Source of the DNA: Comamonadaceae bacterium | GTDB lineage: Bacteria; Pseudomonadota; Gammaproteobacteria; Burkholderiales; Burkholderiaceae_C | DNA: 64,000 nucleotides | Direction: 5' to 3' | NCBI GenBank assembly: GCA_027486755.1 | Contig: JAIXOM010000031.1 | Coordinates: forward strand, 1-64,000 | The notes under the pieces: model-generated | The model's input: only the letters and a program-made list of their open reading frames with translations | The model's database searches: none | Told to the model about the DNA's origin: nothing | In this document: piece by piece, positions 23,948 through 32,617 of the stretch | How positions within the stretch are numbered: position 1 is the stretch's first letter | Layout: each line of letters begins with the position of its first letter | Program-made: the position numbers and the translations under genes

Positions 23948-24415
23948 GTGGACGCAAGCGCTGACCGCTCAAACACCTCCGCCCTGCTGGACCAGTTGCT
24001 GGCCCGGCTGGAGCCGGCGGCCAAGGCACTGGCGCCCGAGCCCCCCTCGGTGCAGGAGCTGGCCGAGCTGTGGCAGCAGGCACAGCTGGCCCTGGACGAG
24101 GGGCGCAGCGATGCTGTTGCACTTTGGAGCGATCTGGCCGTGTACATGCCAGGTCAGGCCGGCGCCCAATTTGGTCTGGCCCTGTCCCTGCAGCAGGAGG
24201 GGCAGACTGAAATGGCCGGCCGCCACTTCTCCTACGCCTACGCGCTCGATCCCAGCGACGCCGCCACCGCCTTTCGCCTGGGCGAGTGCTTGATGGCGCT
24301 GGGCTACCCGAACGACGCCCGCGAAGCCTTGCTGGCCGCGCAGCAGCTGTGCGAGCTGCCGCACAACCCGCCCGAGATCGGCCAGATGGCCGAGCAACTT
24401 TTGCAAAGCCTGTAA
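23948..24415 (+). CDS. Class II chaperone 3 (LcrH-like), inserted between sctL and sctN
   Basis: 155 residues from a GTG at 23948, chosen because AAGGA lies six bases before it and no ATG is suitable. It has three TPR repeats (ELWQQAQLALDEGRSDAVAL, then FGLALSLQQEGQTEMAGRHF, then AFRLGECLMALGYPNDAREA). LcrH-type chaperones bind hydrophobic translocators. The next gene codes for a protein with two hydrophobic regions, making it the likely client. A third LcrH-like gene in the middle of the sctL-sctN core is unusual. Confidence 0.8.
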   Translation: MDASADRSNTSALLDQLLARLEPAAKALAPEPPSVQELAELWQQAQLALDEGRSDAVALWSDLAVYMPGQAGAQFGLALSLQQEGQTEMAGRHFSYAYALDPSDAATAFRLGECLMALGYPNDAREALLAAQQLCELPHNPPEIGQMAEQLLQSL

Positions 24416-24455
24416 GGGCCCGCCCCCAACGCCCCCCAACGCCCAGGCCCAAGCC

Positions 24456-25874
24456 ATGTCACCGCCCATCTCGCTACAACCGCTTTCCGCCCGGCCGCAG
24501 ACGCTGCCCAACGCTGGGACCCTTGAGGGCCAACAGCCGGTCAGCCAGAACGGTGCAGCTGCTGCGGGCGAGATACACAGGAACGTACCTGGACCCGACC
24601 AAAGCGCCGCCCATGTAAAGGCCAACCGGACCCCACCGCGCATGCCGCTGGCCTTTCAAGGCGCCGCTGGCGGCCAGTCTGCGCAGGGATCGGGCGATGC
24701 GGGGAGTCTGTCGAGGATAGACCTGGACAGCGTCAGCAACGCCAATCGGACGGCCAACCAGGCCGGCGTGAACATGGCCAAAACCTCGTTCTGGCGACGG
24801 GTGGGCGGCGCTGTCGTGGTCGGTCTTGCCGCTGCGGCCATGATCGGGCTCGGGGTGGCCACCGGTGGCGTGGCAATGCTGGCCGTCGGTGCCGTCACTG
24901 CAGCCGCAGGGCTGCGACTGAGCGCAGACGCATACATGGCCAAGCTCCACCTGGAAAACGCTCGCTCTGAGGCCAGCGGTCAGGGCCTCGTCCACGATCT
25001 GCCCATGGGCACCGACGCCATAGCCCACGGCCTGTACAAGCTGTGTCCCAACACATGGTCACAGGACGCCCGCGCCAAAGTGGCACGCTGGGGCAGCTTT
25101 CTTGCCGATGCCGCCGTCGCGGCGGGCACGGTGCTGGCCACCGGCGGGGTGAGCGCGGTCACCCTGGGGGTGGCCGGGACCGCTGTCACGATCACCGGCG
25201 CCAACCACCTGGTGCTGGCCCGGCTGCGCCAGGTGCCGTCGGCCACCGAGGTCTTGCTCGGCCAGGCCCAGTTGCCCCAAAAAGAAAGGGGGCCCGATAC
25301 ATACGCCATCGAATCAACCCCACCCGATCGGGCAGGCCTGGACGACCGAGCCATCCACCACCTCGCCGAGATTGAAATACTGGCAAGACGGGCTGAAGAC
25401 CTCCCCCCAGGCCAGGAGCGGGACCAGCTCAATCAGGATCGACAGGCCCTTGAGCAAAAGGTCCAAGCAAGCTTTAAGTTGGTGTCTGAGAAACTGGGTG
25501 CCATCGAGGTCATGGCCCAAGGCAAGTCCCAAGCACCCCGGGAAGGCGCCATGGGCGCCGTTTTGGTTGCCAGCGTCATGAGCGTCAACACCGGCACGCG
25601 GATCGGTCTGAGCGCAGGTGGTGTGCCTGCCGTCACCTTCGCGAGTTCAATTATGGAACTGGGCATGAACATGCTGGCGCTGAACCAGCGCAAGGGCGAG
25701 CTGCCTATGCTCGAAGGCCTGAACAGCGCCTACGGGGAGCAGCTCGGAGAGCTGCGTCGGCACCAGATGGGTCTGATGATTAAAAACACCGATCAGGATG
25801 AAGACGACTTCGAGCTGGTTTTCGACCAGCCCGCACAAGGTTCCAACATGGTTCTGCCCGGCCAGCTCGCATGA
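24456..25874 (+). CDS. Novel hydrophobic T3SS protein, translocator- or effector-like
   Basis: 472 residues, family not recognised. The first ~110 are disordered and Gln/Ala/Pro-rich, as in secreted substrates. Two Gly/Ala-rich hydrophobic regions lie at ~117-153 and ~214-249, each long enough for a membrane hairpin. A charged helix follows (~280-350), then a weaker hydrophobic stretch (~365-405), then an acidic tail. There is no Sec signal. The LcrH-like gene just upstream and the four-base overlap with sctN show that it belongs to the operon. By analogy with SctE and SctB it could be a third pore component or a membrane-inserting effector. This is inference; the known T3SS gene sets I recall have nothing here. 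Confidence 0.75.
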   Translation: MSPPISLQPLSARPQTLPNAGTLEGQQPVSQNGAAAAGEIHRNVPGPDQSAAHVKANRTPPRMPLAFQGAAGGQSAQGSGDAGSLSRIDLDSVSNANRTANQAGVNMAKTSFWRRVGGAVVVGLAAAAMIGLGVATGGVAMLAVGAVTAAAGLRLSADAYMAKLHLENARSEASGQGLVHDLPMGTDAIAHGLYKLCPNTWSQDARAKVARWGSFLADAAVAAGTVLATGGVSAVTLGVAGTAVTITGANHLVLARLRQVPSATEVLLGQAQLPQKERGPDTYAIESTPPDRAGLDDRAIHHLAEIEILARRAEDLPPGQERDQLNQDRQALEQKVQASFKLVSEKLGAIEVMAQGKSQAPREGAMGAVLVASVMSVNTGTRIGLSAGGVPAVTFASSIMELGMNMLALNQRKGELPMLEGLNSAYGEQLGELRRHQMGLMIKNTDQDEDDFELVFDQPAQGSNMVLPGQLA

Positions 25875-27202
25875 AAAACTTCGACTACGTCACCGACATG
25901 ATGGAGCTGGCCATCGAGGACACGCCCACCTTGGCCATCAAAGGCCGGGTGACGCAGGTCATCGGCACCATCATCAAGGCGGTGGTGCCGGCGGTCAAAG
26001 TCGGGGAGGTCTGCATCCTGCGCCAGCCTGGCGAGGACTTCGAGATGAAGGCCGAGGTGGTGGGCTTTCTCAAGGACGCCGCGCTGCTGACCCCAATTGG
26101 CGATATGTACGGCATCTCGGCCACCACCGAGGTCATGCCCACCGGCCGCGCGCACATGGTGCCGGTCGGCGACGGACTGCTGGGCCGGGTGCTCGATGGC
26201 CTGGGCCAGCCCATGGACTTTGAAGAGCGCGGCCCGCTGGAGGCCGACCGCTTCTACCCAGTGTTTGCCGAGGCCCCCGACCCGATGAAGCGGCGCGTCA
26301 TCAAAGACCCGGTGCCGCTGGGCGTGCGCGCCATCGACAGCCTGCTGACCTGCGGCGAGGGCCAGCGCATGGGCATCTTCGCGGCGGCCGGCGGCGGCAA
26401 ATCCACCCTGCTGGGCATGCTGGTCAAAGGTGCGGCGGTGGACGTGACGGTGATTGCCCTGATCGGCGAGCGTGGCCGTGAGGTGCGCGAGTTCATCGAG
26501 CACGAGCTCGGCGAGGAAGGCCGGCGCAAGGCGGTCATCGTCTGCGCCACCTCGGACAAGTCCTCGATGGAGCGCGCCAAGGCCGCCTATGTGGCCACCG
26601 CCATCGCGGAATACTTCCGTGACCAGGGCAAAAAAGTGCTCTTCTTGATGGACTCGGTCACCCGCTTTGCCCGCGCCCAGCGCGAGATCGGTCTGGCCGC
26701 TGGCGAGCCGCCCACCCGCCGCGGCTACCCGCCTTCGGTGTTTGCCACCCTGCCCAAGCTGATGGAGCGGGTCGGCATGAACGACAAGGGCTCGATCACC
26801 GCGCTCTACACCGTGCTGGTCGAAGGCGATGACATGACCGAGCCGATTGCCGACGAGACGCGTTCCATCCTGGACGGCCACATTGTCCTCTCGCGCGCGC
26901 TGGCTTCGGCCAACCACTACCCGGCCATCGACGTACTGGCCTCGGCCAGCCGGGTTCAGAACAATGTGATTGAACCCACGCACAAAAAGGCGGCCGGCCG
27001 CATGCGCGAGCTCATGGCCAAGTACGCCGATGTGGAGCTGCTGGTCAAGATTGGCGAATACAAACAAGGCAGCGACAAGCTGGCCGACGAGGCCATCGGC
27101 AAGATCGAAGCCATACGCAGCTTCCTCAAGCAAGGCACCAAGGAGCGCATCGCGTTTGAAGAGACCATCGCCAAACTCGGCGAGATCACGGGCGTGCGCT
27201 GA
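25871..27202 (+). CDS. sctN: Export ATPase SctN (YscN/BscN)
   Basis: 443 residues, close to the family norm. A beta-barrel N-domain precedes the F1-type ATPase core, with Walker [10 protein letters not shown] (Lys177), [10 protein letters not shown] and Walker [15 protein letters not shown], followed by the C-terminal helical domain. The hexamer strips chaperones and unfolds substrates at the base of the apparatus. Its ATG overlaps the stop of the 472-residue protein. Confidence 0.98.
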   Translation: MKNFDYVTDMMELAIEDTPTLAIKGRVTQVIGTIIKAVVPAVKVGEVCILRQPGEDFEMKAEVVGFLKDAALLTPIGDMYGISATTEVMPTGRAHMVPVGDGLLGRVLDGLGQPMDFEERGPLEADRFYPVFAEAPDPMKRRVIKDPVPLGVRAIDSLLTCGEGQRMGIFAAAGGGKSTLLGMLVKGAAVDVTVIALIGERGREVREFIEHELGEEGRRKAVIVCATSDKSSMERAKAAYVATAIAEYFRDQGKKVLFLMDSVTRFARAQREIGLAAGEPPTRRGYPPSVFATLPKLMERVGMNDKGSITALYTVLVEGDDMTEPIADETRSILDGHIVLSRALASANHYPAIDVLASASRVQNNVIEPTHKKAAGRMRELMAKYADVELLVKIGEYKQGSDKLADEAIGKIEAIRSFLKQGTKERIAFEETIAKLGEITGVR

Positions 27203-27214
27203 AGGTCACTCACC

Positions 27215-27709
27215 ATGAAAATGATTGACGAGTTGCTGTTCATCAAGGAGTTTCGCGAACGCAAGGCCGAGACGGAATTGCAAAAGTCGCGCGTGCGCCT
27301 GAGCACCGCCGCCCAAGCCGAGCGCGACGCCGAAAAAACCCTGCAGGACTTCATCGCACACGCCACGGCCGAAGAACTGCGCCTGTTCGACGATCTGTGC
27401 AGCCGCATCGTCAAGCTGCGCGACATCAACGAGGTACACACTGAAGTCGCAGGACTCAAATACAAAGAACAGGCGCACGCCCAGGCGCTCGACCAGCGCC
27501 AGCAGCAGCATGTGCAGGCCCGCCAGGACTTCGACCAAAGCACCCGCAAGATGCGCGATGCATCAACTGCCCGCGAAAAATTCGTCGAGCTTGCCCGCAA
27601 CTTCCACATTCTGGAAACGCGCGAAGCCGAGCGCAAAGAAGAGCTTGAGCTTGAAGAAGTCGCCTCCATCGTGCGCGAGCGTGAAGAATGGAGCGGAGAG
27701 GCCGCATGA
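27215..27709 (+). CDS. sctO: Central stalk protein SctO (YscO/FliJ family)
   Basis: 164 residues forming one long charged helical hairpin (LLFIKEFRERKAETELQKSR onward) with no hydrophobic segment, the hallmark of YscO/FliJ. Position after sctN fits. SctO inserts in the ATPase ring and couples it to SctV. The stop overlaps the sctP ATG by four bases. Confidence 0.85.
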   Translation: MKMIDELLFIKEFRERKAETELQKSRVRLSTAAQAERDAEKTLQDFIAHATAEELRLFDDLCSRIVKLRDINEVHTEVAGLKYKEQAHAQALDQRQQQHVQARQDFDQSTRKMRDASTAREKFVELARNFHILETREAERKEELELEEVASIVREREEWSGEAA

Positions 27710-28299
27710 GCGAACGCAGCGTCCAGCTTCACCTGCGCACGCCCGCGGAACGGCAAGACATGGGTACGGGCCTGGGAGCGGGCCAGTCCCAGGGCATGCC
27801 CAGCGCCCCGGGCGACGGCAGTGCCGAGCGCTTCAAGCAAGCCATGGCCAAAGCCTCGGACCTTGCGCCTGCGGCGCCGCTGCCGGGTGAGCAGTCGGCC
27901 GTGAGCATAGGCAACCCGATGGGGCTTTTCGGGGGTGCCGCGTCGGCCGCAGCGCCGGGCGTGCATCCGGGCGTGATGGGACTGCTCAAGGACAGCCTCA
28001 AAGGCCTGCAAGTGGGCCAGGAGCAGCGCAGCGTGCGCATGGAGCTCGACGACACGCTCTATCCGGGCGTGGCCGTGGCTGTCTTTGAAGACGCCGGCGC
28101 CTGGGTGGCCGAGTTCCGCTGCAGCCAGCTTGAGTCTTACCGCAGCCTATCGGAGCCGGCGCAAGACATGGCTAGACAACTGGCCGACGAGTTACAGCGC
28201 GATGCGCTGTGGCGCGTCATTGACGAATCCGACGGCCCCGTTGCCAACGGAGACACTGATCACACCACCGAGGCCTTTGCCTCGGCCCCTGCGGGATAA
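27706..28299 (+). CDS. sctP: Needle-length regulator SctP (YscP/BscP-like)
   Basis: 197 residues from the ATG at 27706, which overlaps the sctO stop. The N-terminal ~100 residues are Gly/Ala/Pro/Met-rich and disordered, as in secreted rulers. The remainder (SVRMELDDTLYPGVAVAVFE, then AGAWVAEFRC) has the strand pattern of the substrate-specificity-switch domain. SctP sets needle length and triggers the switch from early to later substrates through SctU. It is much shorter than Yersinia YscP (about 500 aa), so the needle may be short. Order sctO-P-Q supports the call. Confidence 0.72.
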   Translation: MSERSVQLHLRTPAERQDMGTGLGAGQSQGMPSAPGDGSAERFKQAMAKASDLAPAAPLPGEQSAVSIGNPMGLFGGAASAAAPGVHPGVMGLLKDSLKGLQVGQEQRSVRMELDDTLYPGVAVAVFEDAGAWVAEFRCSQLESYRSLSEPAQDMARQLADELQRDALWRVIDESDGPVANGDTDHTTEAFASAPAG

Positions 28300-28305
28300 G
28301 CCATC

Positions 28306-29367
28306 GTGAGCCGACCACTGACCTTTCCCCGCATGACCGGCAGCGAAGCCCAGGCGCTCGCAGCCCTGGTCACGCGCGGCCCCGGCCATTTGCTGCAGGG
28401 CGCGCTGCCCGGCGACCAATCGGGCCATCTGCGCCTGGCTCCGCTGGCACCGGGCCAGCAGCCCATACAGCCGGCCGACACGCAGCGCCTTCGGATTGAA
28501 TGGGCGGGGGGGCAACTGGCCATCGATGTGGCCCCCTGGGTACTGGACCGCTGGTTGCTGATGACGCTGGGGCTGTCGGATCTGGCCAGTTTGCCAGCGG
28601 CTTTCCGGCCGGTCGCGGTGGAGCACCTGATCAACCAGATGCTGCAGGGCCTGTCGGGCGCCGGTCGCGGCCCTGCCCAACTGATGGGCATGGAGCTTGC
28701 CGGACAGCGGCCGGCCCAAAACACCCACGCCGTCCAACTGGAATTACACCTGGCCGACGGCCAGGTACTGCCCGCCTTGCTGCACATGGACAGTCTGGCC
28801 CTGATGTTGATTGGCTCGCTGGCCCAAGCCGCGCCAGAGCCGGCTGGATCTGACGATGTTGAAGACCTGCCCGTGGCCTTGCAACTGTGCATCGGACAAA
28901 CCGAGCTGCCGGCGGCCCAGCTCAAGCAACTCTGTTTGGGCGCCTTGGTCTTTATGGTGCACAACCACCTCGGACCCAAGGCCGATGGGCTGCTGCTACG
29001 CACCCCGGTAAACCCCGCCTCTTACTGGTGCGCCCAGGCCCGACTTGAGGGCCACCAGATCATTTTCCTGACCTCCGCCACGCTCATGAACAATCCCCTG
29101 CCCACGAACGCCGACGATGCGGACATCGACCTGGAACACCTGCCGGTTCACCTGAGCTTTGACCTGGGGCACAAAACCGTCACCCTCAGTCAGCTCAGGC
29201 AACTGGGCGAGGGACAGGCCCTACAACTGGAGCGTCCTGTCGACCAAGGCGTGACGATTCGGGCCAATGGCGCGGCCATCGGCCTGGGGCAGCTGGTGGA
29301 CATTGACGGGCGCATGGGAGTCTTGATCAGCAAACTGCATGGCCCCATGCAAGAAGCCGGCGAGTGA
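28306..29367 (+). CDS. sctQ: Sorting-platform ring protein SctQ (YscQ/BscQ)
   Basis: 353 residues from a GTG at 28306. The C-terminal ~75 residues (VHLSFDLGHKTVTLSQLRQL, LVDIDGRMGVLISKL) are a clear SpoA domain as in FliN/SctQ; a second, weaker SpoA-like stretch lies around 185-260. SctQ forms the cytoplasmic pods with SctK and SctL that sort substrates. An internal start for a separate C-terminal SctQ product, known in several systems, is possible but not obvious here. It overlaps sctR by four bases. Confidence 0.88.
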   Translation: MSRPLTFPRMTGSEAQALAALVTRGPGHLLQGALPGDQSGHLRLAPLAPGQQPIQPADTQRLRIEWAGGQLAIDVAPWVLDRWLLMTLGLSDLASLPAAFRPVAVEHLINQMLQGLSGAGRGPAQLMGMELAGQRPAQNTHAVQLELHLADGQVLPALLHMDSLALMLIGSLAQAAPEPAGSDDVEDLPVALQLCIGQTELPAAQLKQLCLGALVFMVHNHLGPKADGLLLRTPVNPASYWCAQARLEGHQIIFLTSATLMNNPLPTNADDADIDLEHLPVHLSFDLGHKTVTLSQLRQLGEGQALQLERPVDQGVTIRANGAAIGLGQLVDIDGRMGVLISKLHGPMQEAGE

Positions 29368-30023
29368 CGATGCCCCTGAGCGGCTTTGATCCGATCTCGC
29401 TGGCGCTGGCCTTTGCGCTGCTGGCGCTTTTGCCCACGATCGCGGTGGTCAGCACCACTTTTCTCAAGCTGATGGTGGTCATGTCCCTGCTGCGCAATGC
29501 CCTGGGCATCCAGCAGATCCCACCCAATTTGGCGCTCTACGGCCTGTCGCTGATTCTGTCGGTCTACATCATGGCGCCAGTGGGCCAGCAGGTGCACCGC
29601 GAGTTCACCGAACAACCGCAGGCCACGCGCTCGGTCGACAAAATGGTTCAGGCTCTGGGCAAAGGTGCTGAACCGCTGCGCGGCTTCATGCTCAAGCATT
29701 CGAGCCGAGAGAACCGGGACTTTTTCTCAAAAACGGTGATCGACTTGTGGGGGCCGGAGATGGCCTCGCAGGTCAAGTCCACCGATTTCATCATCTTGCT
29801 GCCGGCCTTCATGGTGACGGAGCTGACCGAGGCCTTCAAGATCGGGTTCTTGCTCTTTCTGCCCTTTGTGGTGATCGATCTGATCGTCTCCAATATCTTG
29901 CTGGCCATGGGCATGATGATGGTCTCGCCCACCATGATCTCCATGCCTTTGAAGCTCTTCCTGTTTGTCATGGTCGATGGCTGGACGCGCCTGATCCGTG
30001 GACTGATCCTCACCTACGCCTGA
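29364..30023 (+). CDS. sctR: Export gate protein SctR (YscR/FliP family)
   Basis: 219 residues, four membrane segments. Family motifs are intact: FLKLMVVMSLLRNALGIQQIP near the N-terminus, then the soluble middle, then FMVTELTEAFKIGFLLFLPF and the MMMVSPTMISMPLKLFLF region. SctR forms the core of the gate with SctS and SctT. The start is either GTG at 29364, overlapping the sctQ stop, or ATG at 29370. Confidence 0.96.
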   Translation: MTMPLSGFDPISLALAFALLALLPTIAVVSTTFLKLMVVMSLLRNALGIQQIPPNLALYGLSLILSVYIMAPVGQQVHREFTEQPQATRSVDKMVQALGKGAEPLRGFMLKHSSRENRDFFSKTVIDLWGPEMASQVKSTDFIILLPAFMVTELTEAFKIGFLLFLPFVVIDLIVSNILLAMGMMMVSPTMISMPLKLFLFVMVDGWTRLIRGLILTYA

Positions 30024-30027
30024 TGCC

Positions 30028-30297
30028 ATGAACAGTGCCGATGTTGTGACTTATGTGGTGCAGGCCCTGACCCTGACCCTGATTCTGTCCATGCCGGCCA
30101 TTGCGGTCGCCGCCATTGTGGGCACCCTGTTTTCGCTGCTGCAGGCCCTGACCCAGATCCAGGAGCAGACGCTGTCATTTGCCATCAAGCTGATCGCCGT
30201 GGGACTGACGCTGTTCCTGACCGCATCATGGCTCGGTGGCGAGCTGATGAACTACACGCTGGCGATCTTTGACAACCTGCCCCGCGTAGCCAATTAA
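30028..30297 (+). CDS. sctS: Export gate protein SctS (YscS/FliQ family)
   Basis: 89 residues with two membrane helices separated by LLQALTQIQEQTLSFAIKL, the family's conserved loop. Size and position between sctR and sctT are exact for SctS. It wraps around SctR/SctT in the export gate. Confidence 0.95.
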   Translation: MNSADVVTYVVQALTLTLILSMPAIAVAAIVGTLFSLLQALTQIQEQTLSFAIKLIAVGLTLFLTASWLGGELMNYTLAIFDNLPRVAN

Positions 30298-30331
30298 CAC
30301 AAGCGCACTCAACCGCATTGCGACGCACACC

Positions 30332-31135
30332 GTGAAGTTAATGGGAACTTTCAGCTACGAAGAGCTCAAGAACTACCTGCTCCTGTTGAGCGTGGTACAG
30401 GCCCGACTGCTGCCGCTTTTTCTTCTGATCCCCTTCATGAGCAAGGCTATGGTTCCGCGCATGGTGACCGTTTCGGTGGCCACGGCCCTGGGGCTGCTGG
30501 TGGTACCTACGCTGCCAGCAGTGCAGCTGGGCGAGGTGAACCTGACTTTTATTTTGCTCCTGGGCAAAGAGGCCATCATCGGGCTGGTGCTCGGCTATGT
30601 GGCGGCCATACCCTTTTGGACCATGGAGGCGATAGGCTTTGTGGTGGACAACCAGCGCGGCGCGAGCATGGCCGCCACGGTCAACCCCATGACCGGGCAC
30701 GACACCTCGCCGCTGGGCATGCTGTTCAACTACGCCTTCATCACCTTCTTTTTGCTTGCCGGCGGCATGACGCTCTTGCTGGGCATGATCTACGACAGCT
30801 ACCGGCTTTGGCCGCCCATGTCGTTTTGGCCACAGTGGAATATGGAAGCGGCCGAGCTGCTGATGGCCCAGCTCAATCGCTTCGTCATGATGGCTTTGCT
30901 GCTGGCCGCGCCCGTGCTTTTGGCCATGTTCATGGCAGAACTCGGGCTGGCCTTGGTCAGCCGCTTTGCCCCGCAATTGCAGGTGTTTTTCTTGGCCATG
31001 CCGATCAAGAGCGCGCTGGGTATTTTGGTGCTCATGGTCTATGGCAGCACGATGTTTGACTACAGCCTCGATCCGATCAAGGCGCTGGCGCAATGGCCAG
31101 AACGCCTTGACAAGGTCTGGCGACCCACGCAGTAA
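30332..31135 (+). CDS. sctT: Export gate protein SctT (YscT/FliR family)
   Basis: 267 residues with about eight membrane segments. Typical features are the early RLLPLFLLIPFMSKAMVPR stretch, the VDNQRGASMAATVNPMTGHD loop and the late LQVFFLAMPIKSALG helix. SctT completes the SctR-S-T gate. The start is GTG at 30332 or ATG at 30341. A 34-base gap separates it from sctS, larger than the other gaps in this stretch. Confidence 0.95.
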   Translation: MKLMGTFSYEELKNYLLLLSVVQARLLPLFLLIPFMSKAMVPRMVTVSVATALGLLVVPTLPAVQLGEVNLTFILLLGKEAIIGLVLGYVAAIPFWTMEAIGFVVDNQRGASMAATVNPMTGHDTSPLGMLFNYAFITFFLLAGGMTLLLGMIYDSYRLWPPMSFWPQWNMEAAELLMAQLNRFVMMALLLAAPVLLAMFMAELGLALVSRFAPQLQVFFLAMPIKSALGILVLMVYGSTMFDYSLDPIKALAQWPERLDKVWRPTQ

Positions 31136-31144
31136 GGCCGTGCT

Positions 31145-32236
31145 GTGAGCGAAAAAACAGAACAACCCACGCCCAAAAAGCTGCGGGAGGCACGCGAAAA
31201 AGGTGAAGTGGCCAAGAGCAAGGACTTCACCCAGACCGCGCTGATGCTGGCCTTCTTTGGTTACATCATCTCCAATGGGAAAAGTATTGCGGAGCAAGTC
31301 GGGCAACTCATGCTCATGCCCATGCAATACCTGGGCAGCAACTTTGCCACCGCCCTGAACTATCTGATGGAGGAGATGCTACTGGCCGGCGTGAACCTCT
31401 TGCTGCCGTTTCTGATGATCGCCATCGGTGTGAGCATTGCCGCTGAAATGGTGCAAACCGGCGTGCTGATTTCGTTCAAGGCGATGATGCCCTCGGCCAA
31501 GAAGCTCAACGTCATCAGCAACGCGCAAAACATGTTCTCCAAGAAGAACCTGATCGAGTTTCTCAAGTCCATCCTCAAGATCGCGGTGCTGACCTGGGTG
31601 ATTTACTACCTGATCAAAGGCAGTCTGCCCACGCTGATGTACGTGCCGTCTTATGACATCAGCAACTTTGGGCAAATTTTTGGCCAGCTGCTCAAGGTCA
31701 TGATCATCTACACAGGCCTGGCCTATACCGTGCTCTCTCTGGCCGACCTGGCCTGGCAGCGGTACCAATACACCAAGCAGCTGATGATGAGCAAGGACGA
31801 GATCAAGCAGGAATACAAAGGCATGGAGGGCGACCCCCACATCAAGAGCCAGCGCAAGTCCCTGCACCAGGAAATGCTGCAAAACGACTCTGTGCAGCAG
31901 GCGCGAGACGCTTCCGTGCTGGTGACCAACCCGACCCACCTGGCCATTGCCCTGAAATACGACGAAGACAACACCCCCCTGCCCCTGGTCACCGCCAAGG
32001 GCGAAGGCACGCTGGCCCAGCAGATGATTGAAGCCGCCATGGAGGCGGGCGTGCCGGTCATGCAAAACATCCCCCTGGCGCATGCCCTGTTTGACGAGGC
32101 CGCGCTCAACCAGTACATCCCCAGCGACCTGATTGAACCGGTGGCGGCAGTGCTCAAGTTGGTTCAAGACCTTAAGGCCACCGGCATGAACACCGCTGGC
32201 CCCTACCCCATGAATCTGGAGCAGCCCCAGCGCTGA
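31145..32236 (+). CDS. sctU: Substrate-specificity switch protein SctU (YscU/FlhB family)
   Basis: 363 residues from a GTG. The N-terminus (KTEQPTPKKLREAREKGEVA) is the family signature. Four membrane segments follow, then the cytoplasmic domain with the autocleavage motif NPTH (Asn262-Pro263). Self-cleavage between Asn and Pro allows the switch from early substrates to translocators and effectors. All key residues are present. Confidence 0.97.
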   Translation: MSEKTEQPTPKKLREAREKGEVAKSKDFTQTALMLAFFGYIISNGKSIAEQVGQLMLMPMQYLGSNFATALNYLMEEMLLAGVNLLLPFLMIAIGVSIAAEMVQTGVLISFKAMMPSAKKLNVISNAQNMFSKKNLIEFLKSILKIAVLTWVIYYLIKGSLPTLMYVPSYDISNFGQIFGQLLKVMIIYTGLAYTVLSLADLAWQRYQYTKQLMMSKDEIKQEYKGMEGDPHIKSQRKSLHQEMLQNDSVQQARDASVLVTNPTHLAIALKYDEDNTPLPLVTAKGEGTLAQQMIEAAMEAGVPVMQNIPLAHALFDEAALNQYIPSDLIEPVAAVLKLVQDLKATGMNTAGPYPMNLEQPQR

Positions 32237-32251
32237 GACCTGGAAAGCCGT

Positions 32252-32617
32252 ATGAACCTGATCGAACGATGGGCCCAGAGCCTGGACCTAGGCCCGGTAA
32301 GCAACAACCGGCGCTTTGCGGTGACCTTTGACCAGGTGCGCTTGCACGTGCTCGAAATCTACCCGGGGCAGGTGGCCATTGAAGCGCGCATCTGCGACCT
32401 GCCCACACCCGCCACCGTGCGTGATCGCACCATTGAACGCATGCTCAAAATCGCACTGGGCCGCGCCCGCGCCAGTGCCAACCATGTCATGGTGGACGAA
32501 GACCAATCTGCGTTTTGCTTGCAATACCGGCTGCCCGCCGGCTCAGACCTTGCGGAACTCGACCTGGCGGTTGAACGCCTGATCAATGACATTGACCTGT
32601 GGAGACAAGCGCTGTGA
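32252..32617 (+). CDS. Small class I-like chaperone at the BscW position
   Basis: 121 residues with alternating strands and helices of the class I chaperone type (VRLHVLEIYPGQVAIEARIC, later FCLQYRLPAG and a closing helix). There is no signal peptide or lipobox, so it is unlikely to be a secretin pilotin. It lies between sctU and sctC, the position of bscW in Bordetella. It could be the partner subunit of the SycN-like protein at 15367. Its stop overlaps the GTG of sctC. Confidence 0.6.
   Translation: MNLIERWAQSLDLGPVSNNRRFAVTFDQVRLHVLEIYPGQVAIEARICDLPTPATVRDRTIERMLKIALGRARASANHVMVDEDQSAFCLQYRLPAGSDLAELDLAVERLINDIDLWRQAL

Noticed and set aside
25793..27133. 446-codon minus-strand open frame opposite sctN
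   Set aside because: It is His/Gly/Val-rich antisense of the ATPase gene without a ribosome site or recognisable domain.
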